DNA of 31,274 bases from JAAYWY01 sp050945275 (lineage in GTDB: Bacteria; Bacillota; DTU030; DUMP01): the NCBI GenBank assembly GCA_050945275.1, contig JBMNSQ010000004.1:1-31274 (forward strand), read 5' to 3'. Within the stretch, counting starts at the first letter, position 1, and each line of letters starts with the position of its first letter. This document shows positions 23,823 to 31,274 of this stretch, in pieces. Below the pieces are notes generated by a model that made no database searches, was not told where the DNA came from, and saw only the letters and a program-made list of their open reading frames with translations. A program made the translations under genes and the position numbers.

Positions 23823-23891
23823 TTGTGTATAAGGCCAGGAAAGGGTGGACACGATAACTTACAGCACTATTTTAGAAGTGAGGTAATGCCA

Positions 23892-24584
23892 GTGCCCGCG
23901 GGCTTAATTGTCCTTGTAGCTATTACTACCTTGGTATACTTTGGTCTCCTTCAGCGAGTTTTAGACCGAATGCATCTGACCGACAAAGAAACGTTAATGT
24001 TTTTAGCATTAATGATTTTAGGGGCTTATGTTAATATCCCATTGTGGCGCCGACCGTCATTGGTTCTTAATGTGGGGGGTGGTCTGGTACCTCTAATATT
24101 AGCTGGTTATGTTATGAGTAAGGTTGGGACCAAAGAAGAATGGCAACGCTCTGTCTTTGGCACCATTATTACCGGTGCCGGTATTTACACTGCTGGACGT
24201 CTGTTACCGGCAGAGCCGGGAACAATGATATTGGACCCAACCTATCTGTACGCCTTAATTGGTGGCACGGTAGCCTACATAAGTGGTCGGTCACGCCGAG
24301 GAGCCTTTATCAGCGGCATGTTGGGTGTAATTTTAGCTGACGTAGTTCACTTTGTGCGCTTGGTATCATTAAAACTTCCTGGTCGTACGGTAATTGGCGG
24401 GGCCGGTGCTTATGATACAGTTATACTATCGGGGATGATAGCTTTAGCATTGGCAGAAGTGGTTGGAGAAACTAGAGAGAAATTAGCCGGGGGTTCAGCA
24501 GAAGAAGTTCATGAACATAGACTTCGTGGTGTTAAACCAGGTGACGAAGTGGGATCAGATAAAGAAGGTGAGCGACATGCATAA
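23892..24584 (+). CDS. DUF1614 multi-pass membrane protein, function unknown
   Basis: A 230-residue hydrophobic protein that I recognise as DUF1614-like from its N-terminus PAGLIVLVAITTLVYFGLLQ followed by RVLDRMHLT and from VNIPLW. Several membrane helices are visible (about 3-20, 31-45, 60-75, 90-106, 123-137, 142-160, 180-200), followed by a charged tail. No catalytic motif was found. I chose GTG 23892 because TGAGGT (23879-23884) is 7 nt upstream; ATG 23886 is too close to it. The stop overlaps spoIIP by 8 nt, so it is probably co-expressed with spoIIP and may belong to the sporulation programme. Confidence 0.75.
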   Translation: MPAGLIVLVAITTLVYFGLLQRVLDRMHLTDKETLMFLALMILGAYVNIPLWRRPSLVLNVGGGLVPLILAGYVMSKVGTKEEWQRSVFGTIITGAGIYTAGRLLPAEPGTMILDPTYLYALIGGTVAYISGRSRRGAFISGMLGVILADVVHFVRLVSLKLPGRTVIGGAGAYDTVILSGMIALALAEVVGETREKLAGGSAEEVHEHRLRGVKPGDEVGSDKEGERHA

Positions 24585-25710
24585 AAAGATATGGGCAATT
24601 ATGGGCGCAACAATGCTTATCTTAATACTACTGAATACCCAGGTTGTTTTAGCCCACGAAGAACGTTCTGATGGCTATTTTACTTTTCTAAGCCCAGAAG
24701 ATGATGTTATATTCCAAACAGCTATTATAGTTTCTCTTGGAGATGAATTTATTGCCGAGGATAACAGCCATTATCGGGTAACCTCAATTGAGGGTGACGA
24801 TGTTAGCTGCGAGTATTTAGGCGTGGCTACTCCGCCAGAAATTAGTACTAAGCGGGCTTCAAATTGGCGTTTACCGTTATCAGCTTGGGTTACCCAGCGA
24901 GTGGCAGCCTTAAGACAACCAACAATCGCTATTTACCACACCCATAGTGATGAATCCTACATACCAACGGATGGATCAGCTAGTATTTATGGTAACGGCG
25001 GCATTTTCAAGGTAGGGTCGGCGTTTAGCAATGCTTTGCGTGAGCTAAACTTTAATGTCGTTCATGATACCACTCCTCATGATCCTCACGATGCCATGAG
25101 CTATACTAGGTCTCGGCGTACAGCAGCAGAATTATTAAAGCGTCGTCCTGCTGCTTTGTTTGATATTCACCGGGATGCTGTGCCCCGAGAACTGTATGTT
25201 GCTTCGGTTAAAGGTGAGGATGTGGCTAAGCTTACTTTGGTAGTGGGTCGAGAAAACCCTAAAGTAAAGGCCAATTTGAACTTTGCCAAGCAATTGAAGG
25301 AGGTTAATGATAAAGAAAACCCCGGGCTAATTAAGGGAATCTTCTTGGCTCAAGGAGGATATAACCAAGACCTGTTTGACAGGGCTCTACTTATTGAAGC
25401 TGGCACTCATGAAAACAGTCGCCCGGCAGCCCAAAAAGGAATCTCTTTATTTGCCGCTACAGTCCCACAGACTATTGGTAGTCAACCAGGCCAACCTAGT
25501 GGCCGGACGCAAGCAACCAAAGCAGCACAAAGAACAGGCTCTTGGTCAGCAGTAGGATGGATTTTGCTACTTGTTATCATTGGCGGTGCACTTTATCTTT
25601 ACTTAAGTACTGGTAGCTGGCAAGAGTTAGCGGACAAAGTAAAAAGTTTTGCCAAGCAAGAACTAAATGAACTCGGTTCACGAAAAAAAGATTCTAATGA
25701 CAGGCGATAA
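24577..25710 (+). CDS. spoIIP: SpoIIP-like peptidoglycan hydrolase
   Basis: The 377-residue protein belongs to the SpoIIP family, the cell-wall amidase/endopeptidase of the SpoIID-SpoIIP-SpoIIM engulfment machine. Visible are IYHTHSDESY (H121, H123, E126), ALFDIHRDAVPR (H198) and LLIEAGTHEN (E274, H278), expected metal and catalytic residues. An N-terminal signal or anchor (about 5-26) is present, as is a C-terminal membrane helix (about 325-344) followed by a charged tail. The C-terminal helix is not part of the B. subtilis layout I know. ATG 24577 follows AAGGTGAG (24565-24572); the frame extends to 24511, but that part overlaps the upstream gene and lacks signal-peptide character. Confidence 0.93.
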   Translation: MHKKIWAIMGATMLILILLNTQVVLAHEERSDGYFTFLSPEDDVIFQTAIIVSLGDEFIAEDNSHYRVTSIEGDDVSCEYLGVATPPEISTKRASNWRLPLSAWVTQRVAALRQPTIAIYHTHSDESYIPTDGSASIYGNGGIFKVGSAFSNALRELNFNVVHDTTPHDPHDAMSYTRSRRTAAELLKRRPAALFDIHRDAVPRELYVASVKGEDVAKLTLVVGRENPKVKANLNFAKQLKEVNDKENPGLIKGIFLAQGGYNQDLFDRALLIEAGTHENSRPAAQKGISLFAATVPQTIGSQPGQPSGRTQATKAAQRTGSWSAVGWILLLVIIGGALYLYLSTGSWQELADKVKSFAKQELNELGSRKKDSNDRR

Positions 25711-25775
25711 CTTAAATGATAGCACTCTCGCCTTAGTATGGCTTAATTTAGGTAGAATTTCTAAGGAGAACGATT

Positions 25776-26267
25776 ATGTGGATTGTCTACCATGGATATC
25801 AACTGTGCTCAACACCATTGTTAGCTGCTATTATACACTGCCATCTCTTTGCGCCAACAGATAATAGCGCAGTAGCGATATCATCAGGATCAGACTCACT
25901 ACCACCATGTGAAGATACAATTTTTCAATTATGGCGAGACATAGCCATTGATAAGCCCTCGGCAGTTTTGTCGTTGTTTGGCATTGATAATAGCAGAAAT
26001 AAGATATTTGCCTTAGGGCATAAACGTTTCTTTATCATTTTACAGCGGACAGTGAAAGCTGGGCTAAAATTAACCAATGCTAACCAGGCTATTGTGTGGG
26101 TTGATACTACAGTAGCTAGCAATATTCTATTAGAATTAGGTGTATGGCTGATGAAAAGGTGTGCCCCTACTGATGAATATTTTTTTCACACTCTAATTCA
26201 TCGAGGCATTAAAATATCCGTCCCCAGAGTATTCGATTTGGTGCGAAGAACTTATAGTTCAATATAA
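25776..26267 (+). CDS. Divergent DUF3189-family protein
   Basis: A 163-residue protein starting MWIVYHGYQLCSTPLLAAIIH. It resembles the next gene's N-terminus (hydrophobic strand, YxGY/CYG, then an alanine-rich helix with H) but lacks the AHSS motif. The remainder aligns loosely: ILQRTVKAG, then ALVW/IVWVD and a helix with LGVWLMKR. I read it as a diverged tandem paralogue of DUF3189. No enzymatic function is known for the family. ATG 25776 has AAGGAG (25763-25768) 7 nt upstream. It lies 65 bp after spoIIP. Confidence 0.62.
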   Translation: MWIVYHGYQLCSTPLLAAIIHCHLFAPTDNSAVAISSGSDSLPPCEDTIFQLWRDIAIDKPSAVLSLFGIDNSRNKIFALGHKRFFIILQRTVKAGLKLTNANQAIVWVDTTVASNILLELGVWLMKRCAPTDEYFFHTLIHRGIKISVPRVFDLVRRTYSSI

Positions 26268-26322
26268 GTGAGAAGGCCTTTTGCAAAGGGCTAACATTGA
26301 TCTTAAAGGCAGGAATTTGTTT

Positions 26323-26784
26323 GTGTTGATATTCTATTGCTGTTACGGACGCGCTCATTCGTCGGTAACAGCGGCAGCTTTACATTTGGGACAATTATCG
26401 TCGCCCAGATCAAGTGCTATTTTTAACCTACCTTATTTTGATCAAGCAACTACTTACGACATTGGAATTCCCAAATTAGTAGGACGTGACCTTTGTGGCA
26501 ACTCCGTTTTTATCCTCGGTTGTGGTCCGGCTAAAAGTTTAGTTAAAGAAGTTTTGCGGACCGTCTTATTGAACCATGGCTATACAAGGCAAGATATTAT
26601 GTTCATCGATCTTCAGCCTCATTTAAACTTTTATACTCGTTTGGGCGGTTTTTTGTCTCGTCGGTTAGGTTTAGTATTTCCCGGCAAGCAATTAGCCGCT
26701 TTTGGTATTTGGCGGTCCCTAAAAAAGATTGAGATATGTGTGCATCATGCTAAACAAAGTGCAAGGCTTGACGCCGATAAGTAA
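26323..26784 (+). CDS. DUF3189-family protein
   Basis: A 153-residue protein with the family-like start LIFYCCYGRAHSSVTAAALHLGQL, then NLPYFDQ, KLVGRDLCGNSVFILGCG, a central helix, and a C-terminal GFLSRRLGLVFPGKQLAAFGIW. DUF3189 is a function-unknown family found in spore-forming Firmicutes. Candidates for the start are TTG 26281, TTG 26317 and GTG 26323. GTG 26323 fits best: AAAGGCAGG (26305-26313) lies 9 nt upstream and the first residues then match the family. Lies between spoIIP and the DUF512 gene. Confidence 0.72.
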   Translation: MLIFYCCYGRAHSSVTAAALHLGQLSSPRSSAIFNLPYFDQATTYDIGIPKLVGRDLCGNSVFILGCGPAKSLVKEVLRTVLLNHGYTRQDIMFIDLQPHLNFYTRLGGFLSRRLGLVFPGKQLAAFGIWRSLKKIEICVHHAKQSARLDADK

Positions 26785-26835
26785 AATAGAGCATAATGAT
26801 ACCGGTTTAACTGATTTAAGGGCGGGATTTATACA

Positions 26836-28149
26836 ATGGCGGCAGGATTAAGGATAGATTATGTGCAAAACGGTAGCATAGCAGCTTACTTGGGGCTAAA
26901 ACCAGGCGATACAATAACAACAGTAAACAATAAACCACTTAGGGATATAATTGATTTTACCTTCGCTTGTGCCGAAGAGACAGTTTCCTTAACTGTACTT
27001 AAGAAGGATCACAAACAGCAACAGTTTATAGTGGAAAAAGACCTTGAGGATGACTTTGGGGTTGTGTTTTGCCAAGCCACATCCGATGGTATTCGCCGTT
27101 GTCACAATAAGTGCCTTTTTTGTTTTGTTGACCAAATGCCACCGGGCCTAAGACCAAGCTTGTATATAAAAGACGATGATTGGCGACTGTCGGTTCTTCA
27201 AGGCAATTTTATAACTTTAACTAACTTAAGGCCGGAAGATATTAAACGCTTAACCACCGACCATTTAAGCCCGCTCTATGTTTCGGTACACACTACAAAT
27301 GGCCCTTTACGAAGGCAAATGATGGGTAATTCCCATGCAGAATCCATAGTTAAACAACTGACCTTTCTAGCCGAAGCTGGAATCGAAATGCATTGTCAAA
27401 TAGTAGTTTGTCCGGGCCTGAATGATGGGCTGGAGCTTCAAAGAACTGTTCATGAATTAGCGCAACTTTACCCGGCGGTAGCTTCCGTGGCCGCTGTGCC
27501 TGTAGGGCTTACCAAGTTTCGTAGGCATTTAGCACCGCTTGTTTCGTTCGACCGACAAAGCGCTCGTGATTTAGTACTATGGGCTAAAGAGCAACAGCAA
27601 TTATTTCGGCAACAACTCGATTGCACGTTCTTTCATATTGGCGATGAATTTTATGTTTTGGCTAAGCAAGAGCCCCCTTCAGCCGAACTTTACGACGGTT
27701 TCCCCCAGTTAGAAAATGGCGTCGGTTTAATACGGCAATTTCTTGACAACCTGGCTTCTTTACCAAGGAAAAGGCTTGTAAGCAAAAAGCGTCAAATTGC
27801 CCTAATTACAGGAGTGGCAGCAGCCGAGACAGTAAAAAAATTAGCAAATTGGTGTGAGCAAATTGCCGGTTGGAGGACTCAAGTTAAAGTAATAGAGAAT
27901 AACTTCTGGGGTACGACTGTAACTTGTGCGGGACTCTTAACAGCTAAAGATGTTTTATCTTCTCTCCAATCAGTACCACTGTCCGACCACATTTTCTTGC
28001 CAGCAGCTATGTTTTCTGCGGAGTGTATGACATTAGACAACTGGACATTATCAGACATGGAATCTGCTGTTGGGACCAAGCTACAAATTGCCGCTTCGCC
28101 GGAAGATGTATGGAGCTATTTGGTGGAAAGGAGCGAAGACAATGTCTAA
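26836..28149 (+). CDS. PDZ-radical SAM-DUF512 protein, function unknown
   Basis: A 437-residue protein with an N-terminal PDZ-like domain (about 1-70, GSIAAYLGLKPGDTITTVN), then a radical-SAM-type centre RRCHNKCLFCFVDQMPPG with C89, C93 and C96 (CxxxCxxC). A TIM-barrel core (FITLTNLRPEDIKRL, SPLYVSVHTTN, HCQIVVCPGLNDG) and a C-terminal DUF512 region follow. The family is widespread in Clostridia and cyanobacteria, often beside der, but its reaction is unknown. ATG 26836 has a GGGCGGG (26820-26826) Shine-Dalgarno-like stretch. The stop overlaps the der start by 8 nt. Confidence 0.9.
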   Translation: MAAGLRIDYVQNGSIAAYLGLKPGDTITTVNNKPLRDIIDFTFACAEETVSLTVLKKDHKQQQFIVEKDLEDDFGVVFCQATSDGIRRCHNKCLFCFVDQMPPGLRPSLYIKDDDWRLSVLQGNFITLTNLRPEDIKRLTTDHLSPLYVSVHTTNGPLRRQMMGNSHAESIVKQLTFLAEAGIEMHCQIVVCPGLNDGLELQRTVHELAQLYPAVASVAAVPVGLTKFRRHLAPLVSFDRQSARDLVLWAKEQQQLFRQQLDCTFFHIGDEFYVLAKQEPPSAELYDGFPQLENGVGLIRQFLDNLASLPRKRLVSKKRQIALITGVAAAETVKKLANWCEQIAGWRTQVKVIENNFWGTTVTCAGLLTAKDVLSSLQSVPLSDHIFLPAAMFSAECMTLDNWTLSDMESAVGTKLQIAASPEDVWSYLVERSEDNV

Positions 28150-29458
28150 TAAACCCGTAGTAGCTATTATTGGCCGGCCTAATGTAGGTAAATCAACACT
28201 TTTTAATAGATTAATTGGTATGAGATTGGCTATTGTTGAAGACGAGCCCGGTGTGACTCGTGATCGTTTGCATGCTAATTGCGACTGGAATGGACGGGAC
28301 TTTCAGTTGGTCGACACTGGAGGATTAGAACCATATTTACAGGAAGAGATATACAGTGCTGTCGAAAAGCAAGCTGTTCAGGCTATATTTGAGGCGGATG
28401 TTATTTTGTTCATGCTCGATGGTAAAGATGGAATAACACCAGGTGATTGGGAAATTGCTGAGTTGGTACGCAGAAGTAAAAAGCCAGTAGTATTAGTGAT
28501 AAACAAACTGGACAATTTACAACAGGAATCAAAAGCGCTCGAGTTTTTTTCTTTGGGCTTAGGCGATCCATTTCCGGTTTCAGCCCTAAACGGAATTAAT
28601 ACCGGAGATTTGCTGGATAAGGTTGTCTCTTTATTGCCACCGGATAACGAGATCGAGGGGGATACTAACCAAATACGAATAGCAATGATGGGGCGACCTA
28701 ACGTAGGTAAGTCGTCGTTGGTGAACAAGATTCTTGGTTCAGATCGGTTGGTAACGAGCAACATACCCGGAACAACCCGGGACGCAGTGGACGTCCTGTT
28801 TCCTTTTAAGGGTCGTAATCTAGTGTTTGTCGACACCGCTGGTATGAGGAAAACTTCTCGTATAAAAGAGAAGGTTGAGTACTACAGTACCTTAAGAGCC
28901 CGTCGGGCTATTGATCGTTCCGACATCGCCGTTTTAGTACTGGATGCCTTGGAGGGCGTCGCCGAAATGGACCAAAGAATTGCTGGTTATGCTCATGAGT
29001 CAGGCCGTGGTCTGATTATTGCGGTGAACAAGTGGGATCTAGTAAAATTTGATTATGCTCAATTCCAATATTATAAAGAAGAAATAATGCACCGGTTATC
29101 CTTTTGTGATTATGCACCCATGGTTTTTATATCTGCTCTGACAGGTCGTAATTTAAAACCGTTGCTGCAGTCTATTTTAGATGTTCGAGTCTCTCAAACC
29201 TACACAGTGCCACAAACAGATCTCAACCTCTTGCTGAGGGATTTAGTTACAGTGGTACCGTTGCCTCAGTTAAAAGGACAAAGTGCTAGGCCGGTTAAGC
29301 TAGATCAAGTAGGTACAATTCCGCCGCGTTTTCGACTGACGGTAACTAATACCCAAGCGGTCCACTTTTCTTATCTTCGCCAGGTAGAAAACCGCATTCG
29401 AAACCTTTATCCCTACACCGGTACTGTTGTGAAAGTATTTTCTGCGCCAACAAAATAA
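28142..29458 (+). CDS. der: Ribosome assembly GTPase Der (EngA)
   Basis: The 438-residue tandem GTPase helps assemble the 50S subunit. G domain 1 has GRPNVGKST (11-19), DTGG and NKLD; G domain 2 has GRPNVGKSS, DTAG and NKWD. A KH-like C-terminal domain with PPRFRLTVTN ends the protein. ATG 28142 has GGAAAGGAG upstream; the frame remains open to 28070, but the extra residues are out of character and overlap the DUF512 gene. Followed 7 bp later by a terminator hairpin. Confidence 0.97.
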   Translation: MSNKPVVAIIGRPNVGKSTLFNRLIGMRLAIVEDEPGVTRDRLHANCDWNGRDFQLVDTGGLEPYLQEEIYSAVEKQAVQAIFEADVILFMLDGKDGITPGDWEIAELVRRSKKPVVLVINKLDNLQQESKALEFFSLGLGDPFPVSALNGINTGDLLDKVVSLLPPDNEIEGDTNQIRIAMMGRPNVGKSSLVNKILGSDRLVTSNIPGTTRDAVDVLFPFKGRNLVFVDTAGMRKTSRIKEKVEYYSTLRARRAIDRSDIAVLVLDALEGVAEMDQRIAGYAHESGRGLIIAVNKWDLVKFDYAQFQYYKEEIMHRLSFCDYAPMVFISALTGRNLKPLLQSILDVRVSQTYTVPQTDLNLLLRDLVTVVPLPQLKGQSARPVKLDQVGTIPPRFRLTVTNTQAVHFSYLRQVENRIRNLYPYTGTVVKVFSAPTK

Positions 29459-29465
29459 TTGCTTC

Positions 29466-29490
29466 AGCGCCTAGAGGGCGCTCTTTTTTT
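29466..29490 (+). terminator. Terminator after der
   Basis: A 6-bp GC-rich stem (AGCGCC/GGCGCT) with a TAGAG loop is followed by C and seven T residues. Confidence 0.9.
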
Positions 29491-29530
29491 GGTCTCAGAA
29501 CGAGACCACGCCCATATAAATGTAATGGGC
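29491..29530 (+). repeat. Two small inverted repeats in the der-spoIVA gap
   Basis: GGTCTC-AGAAC-GAGACC (29491-29507) begins right after the T run of the der terminator. GCCCAT-N9-ATGGGC (29510-29530) follows. They could be RNA hairpins or operator sites before spoIVA; no function can be assigned. Confidence 0.45.
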
Positions 29531-29596
29531 TACAGAGCGGCATCTGTTCTAACTTGAAAGACAAGAAAGTAAGATAGGATAAGGGAGGGATGAAGG

Positions 29597-31075
29597 GTGG
29601 AAAAATTTGATCTTTTTCGTGACATAGCGGAGCGCACTGGGGGTGATATATACGTTGGTGCAGTAGGCCCTGTGCGCAGTGGTAAGTCCACATTTGTCAA
29701 ACGTTTTATGGAGCTTCTGGTATTGCCGTATATGGAAGAAGGGCCGGAACGAGAACGGGCCTTAGACGAGCTGCCGGTTAGTGGTACTGGTCGGACAATC
29801 ACCACCACTGAACCAAAGTTTATTCCTGAGGAAGCGGTAGAGGTTACCCTTAAAGAAAACATTAAGTTCAGAGTAAGGTTAGTGGATTGTGTAGGATATG
29901 CTGTTGATGGAGCTTTGGGTTATCAGGAAGATGAGGATGCACGTATGGTAAGAACCCCGTGGTTTGAAGAAGAAATACCCTTTGAACAAGCAGCCGAAGT
30001 TGGCACACGTAAGGTAATTACAGAGCATGCAACTATCGGCCTGGTAATAACTAGCGACGGGTCTATTGTGGATATTCCCCGTAGTAATTACGAAGAGGCT
30101 GAAGAGAGAGTCGTTGCTGAGCTTAAAGATATAGGAAAACCATTTGTGCTAGTTTTAAACTCCATACATCCCCTTGATTACGAAACACAAGAACTGGCAG
30201 CAAACCTAAGCCAGAAGTATGAAGTGCCAGTATTACCGGTAAATGCCATGAGGATGAGCCTCTCCGATATCTATGAATTGCTACAAGAAATCCTATATGA
30301 ATTCCCAGTTCAAGAAGTTAATGTGCATCTTCCTGGTTGGCTATTGGAACTAGATGAAACACACCCACTGCGCTCCAAATTCGAGGACTGCGTACGCACA
30401 ACGGTAGATCTTATACACAAGGTGAGGGATATTGACCAAGCTGTAGCTAGTTTTAGAGAACAAGAGTTTGTGGATCAGGCAATGTTGGCCAATTTGGATT
30501 TGGGCCAGGGCCTAACTACACTACAACTTACCATACCTCAGCCTCTATTCTTCCAAGTGTTAGAAGAGACTTGCCAACGGCCGATTAAGGATGACAAGGA
30601 TTTGCTGAAAATCCTTAAAGAATATACTGCTGCTAAGATCGAATATGACAAGGTTGCTGATGCCCTATACGATGTAGAGCGAGTAGGTTATGGGATTGTA
30701 CCACCTCAGCTAGAGGAAATGCTACTGGAAGAACCGGAAGTAATGAAGAGCGGAAGTAGGTTTGGTATCCGACTGAGGGCCAGTGCTCCTTCAATTCATA
30801 TGATCCGAACAGACATTAGAGCCGAAGTTGCTCCTGTTATCGGTGGCGAAAGGCAGTCAGAAGAGCTAGCCCAGTTCTTATTAGATGAGTTTGAAGATAG
30901 TCCCCAAAAGTTGTGGCAAACCAATCTATTTGGTAAGTCGCTGCACGAATTAGTTAAAGAAAGTATCCAGAGTAAACTATACCATATGCCTGAAGATGCT
31001 CAGCAAAAACTAAAAGAGACTTTAGAGCGAATCGTCAATGAGGGAAGCGGTGGATTAATCTGTATTATCCTTTAG
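29597..31075 (+). CDS. spoIVA: Spore coat basement ATPase SpoIVA
   Basis: The 492-residue mother-cell protein polymerises with ATP around the forespore to anchor the coat. The N-terminal TRAFAC-like ATPase has Walker A GPVRSGKST (24-32), followed by the conserved LPVSGTGRTITTTEPKFIP and LVDCVGYAVDGALGY. A middle domain follows, and a C-terminal region ends GGLICIIL, required in relatives for outer forespore membrane targeting via SpoVM. GTG 29597 has AAGGGAGGG (29581-29589) 7 nt upstream. A mother-cell sigma-E promoter is expected; none was clear in the 29508-29590 leader. Terminated by a hairpin just downstream. Confidence 0.97.
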   Translation: MEKFDLFRDIAERTGGDIYVGAVGPVRSGKSTFVKRFMELLVLPYMEEGPERERALDELPVSGTGRTITTTEPKFIPEEAVEVTLKENIKFRVRLVDCVGYAVDGALGYQEDEDARMVRTPWFEEEIPFEQAAEVGTRKVITEHATIGLVITSDGSIVDIPRSNYEEAEERVVAELKDIGKPFVLVLNSIHPLDYETQELAANLSQKYEVPVLPVNAMRMSLSDIYELLQEILYEFPVQEVNVHLPGWLLELDETHPLRSKFEDCVRTTVDLIHKVRDIDQAVASFREQEFVDQAMLANLDLGQGLTTLQLTIPQPLFFQVLEETCQRPIKDDKDLLKILKEYTAAKIEYDKVADALYDVERVGYGIVPPQLEEMLLEEPEVMKSGSRFGIRLRASAPSIHMIRTDIRAEVAPVIGGERQSEELAQFLLDEFEDSPQKLWQTNLFGKSLHELVKESIQSKLYHMPEDAQQKLKETLERIVNEGSGGLICIIL

Positions 31076-31080
31076 ATATA

Positions 31081-31107
31081 AGTCGGTCGTTAGACCGGCT
31101 TTTCTTT
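31081..31107 (+). terminator. Terminator after spoIVA
   Basis: AGTCGGTC (31081-31088) pairs with GACCGGCT (31093-31100), one T-G wobble, around a GTTA loop, followed by TTTCTTT. Confidence 0.85.
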
Positions 31108-31112
31108 AAAAC

Positions 31113-31133
31113 AAAAAAGGCCCTCACTTGGGC
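31113..31133 (-). terminator. Weak terminator of tRNA-Cys (minus strand)
   Basis: On the minus strand GCCC (31133-31130) pairs with GGGC (31123-31120) around AAGTGA, followed by a C and then six Ts (31118-31113). Only a 4-bp stem, but well placed 6 nt after the tRNA and converging on the spoIVA terminator. Confidence 0.5.
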
Positions 31134-31139
31134 ATAAAA

Positions 31140-31215
31140 TGGAGGTGCGGGCCGGATTTGAACCGGCGAATAGTGGTTTTGCAGACCACGGCGTTAGCCA
31201 CTTCGCCACCGCACC
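31140..31215 (-). tRNA. tRNA-Cys (anticodon GCA)
   Basis: The minus strand folds into a full cloverleaf. The acceptor pairs GGTGCGG (31215-31209) with CCGCACC (31150-31144). The anticodon stem GTGGT/ACCAC holds the loop CTGCAAA with anticodon GCA. The T arm pairs GCCGG and CCGGC around TTCAAAT. The discriminator is U, the known identity base of tRNA-Cys, and CCA is encoded. It is transcribed opposite to all protein genes in the window. Confidence 0.96.
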
Positions 31216-31226
31216 TCAGTGAATAT

Positions 31227-31255
31227 ATTATAACATGCCTTCTAGGCGACGGCAA
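31227..31255 (-). promoter_or_regulatory. Vegetative promoter of tRNA-Cys (minus strand)
   Basis: On the minus strand TTGCCG (31255-31250) and a perfect TATAAT (31232-31227) are separated by exactly 17 bp. The predicted start falls about five bases before the tRNA 5' end. Confidence 0.85.
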
Positions 31256-31274
31256 GGCCATTACTGTATAAGTC

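Noticed and set aside
24511..24576. N-terminal extension of SpoIIP
   Set aside because: A start at 24577 restores a clean signal sequence and has a Shine-Dalgarno; the extension overlaps the DUF1614 gene and is not signal-like.
28070..28141. N-terminal extension of Der
   Set aside because: Extra residues overlap DUF512 coding sequence; ATG 28142 gives the standard Der N-terminus with a Shine-Dalgarno.
28378..28836. 152-codon minus-strand frame opposite der
   Set aside because: Shadow of the conserved Der G domains; nothing supports expression.
29508..29590. Sigma-E promoter for spoIVA
   Set aside because: Looked for ATA-type -35 with CATACA-type -10; the best match (CATCTGTT at 29541) has poor spacing to any -35.
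1..31274. Mobile elements, prophage, CRISPR or attachment sites
   Set aside because: No transposase, integrase, phage structural gene, or regular spaced repeats were found; gene order is typical core genome.

Overview
The window is a densely packed, almost entirely plus-strand stretch of a spore-forming Firmicute chromosome. The best fit is an anaerobic member of the Clostridia (Peptococcaceae / Moorella-like groups); genus cannot be decided from this sequence. The evidence is spo0A, spoIVB, spoIIP and spoIVA together with ferredoxin-dependent 2-oxoacid oxidoreductase genes, butyrate kinase, an IspH-ribosomal protein S1 fusion, and an OLE RNA with its OapA partner. No insertion sequence, prophage or CRISPR array was seen.

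Region 1 (1-11661) is a housekeeping/isoprenoid cluster: the tail of nusB, a TsaD-like paralogue, xseA, xseB, ispA, a divergent-PAP2 membrane protein, the OLE RNA (about 3944-4570) behind its own consensus-like promoter, oapA, dxs, tlyA, a membrane-anchored PD-(D/E)XK-like protein, nadK, argR and recN. Genes overlap by a few bases or are closely spaced, and the run ends at a hairpin terminator (11633-11661). Several starts are better placed downstream of the longest possible ORF because a Shine-Dalgarno sequence sits inside that ORF (tlyA, nadK, recN).

Region 2 (11714-13953) is the spoIVB-spo0A pair. A 0A box overlaps the -10 of a sigma-H-like promoter between the two genes, and a 12-bp stem terminator follows spo0A.

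Region 3 (14044-20486) is a sigma-54 unit. A PAS/AAA+/Fis enhancer-binding protein is followed by dyad sites, a near-perfect -24/-12 promoter, and then buk, a P-loop ATPase and the four subunits of a 2-oxoacid:ferredoxin oxidoreductase, closed by a terminator. The likely role is fermentative oxidation of branched-chain 2-oxoacids to acyl-CoA, with ATP made by butyrate kinase. A phosphotransbutyrylase (ptb) is absent here, and the buk start codon is problematic.

Region 4 (20487-31110) begins with a structured leader, the ispH-S1 fusion and fni (type 2 IPP isomerase). Then come DUF1614, spoIIP, two DUF3189 paralogues, a PDZ/radical-SAM DUF512 protein, der and spoIVA. A tRNA-Cys(GCA) on the minus strand, with a clear promoter, closes the window. 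Four isoprenoid steps (Dxs, IspH, Fni, IspA) plus OLE/OapA therefore lie within about 21 kb.
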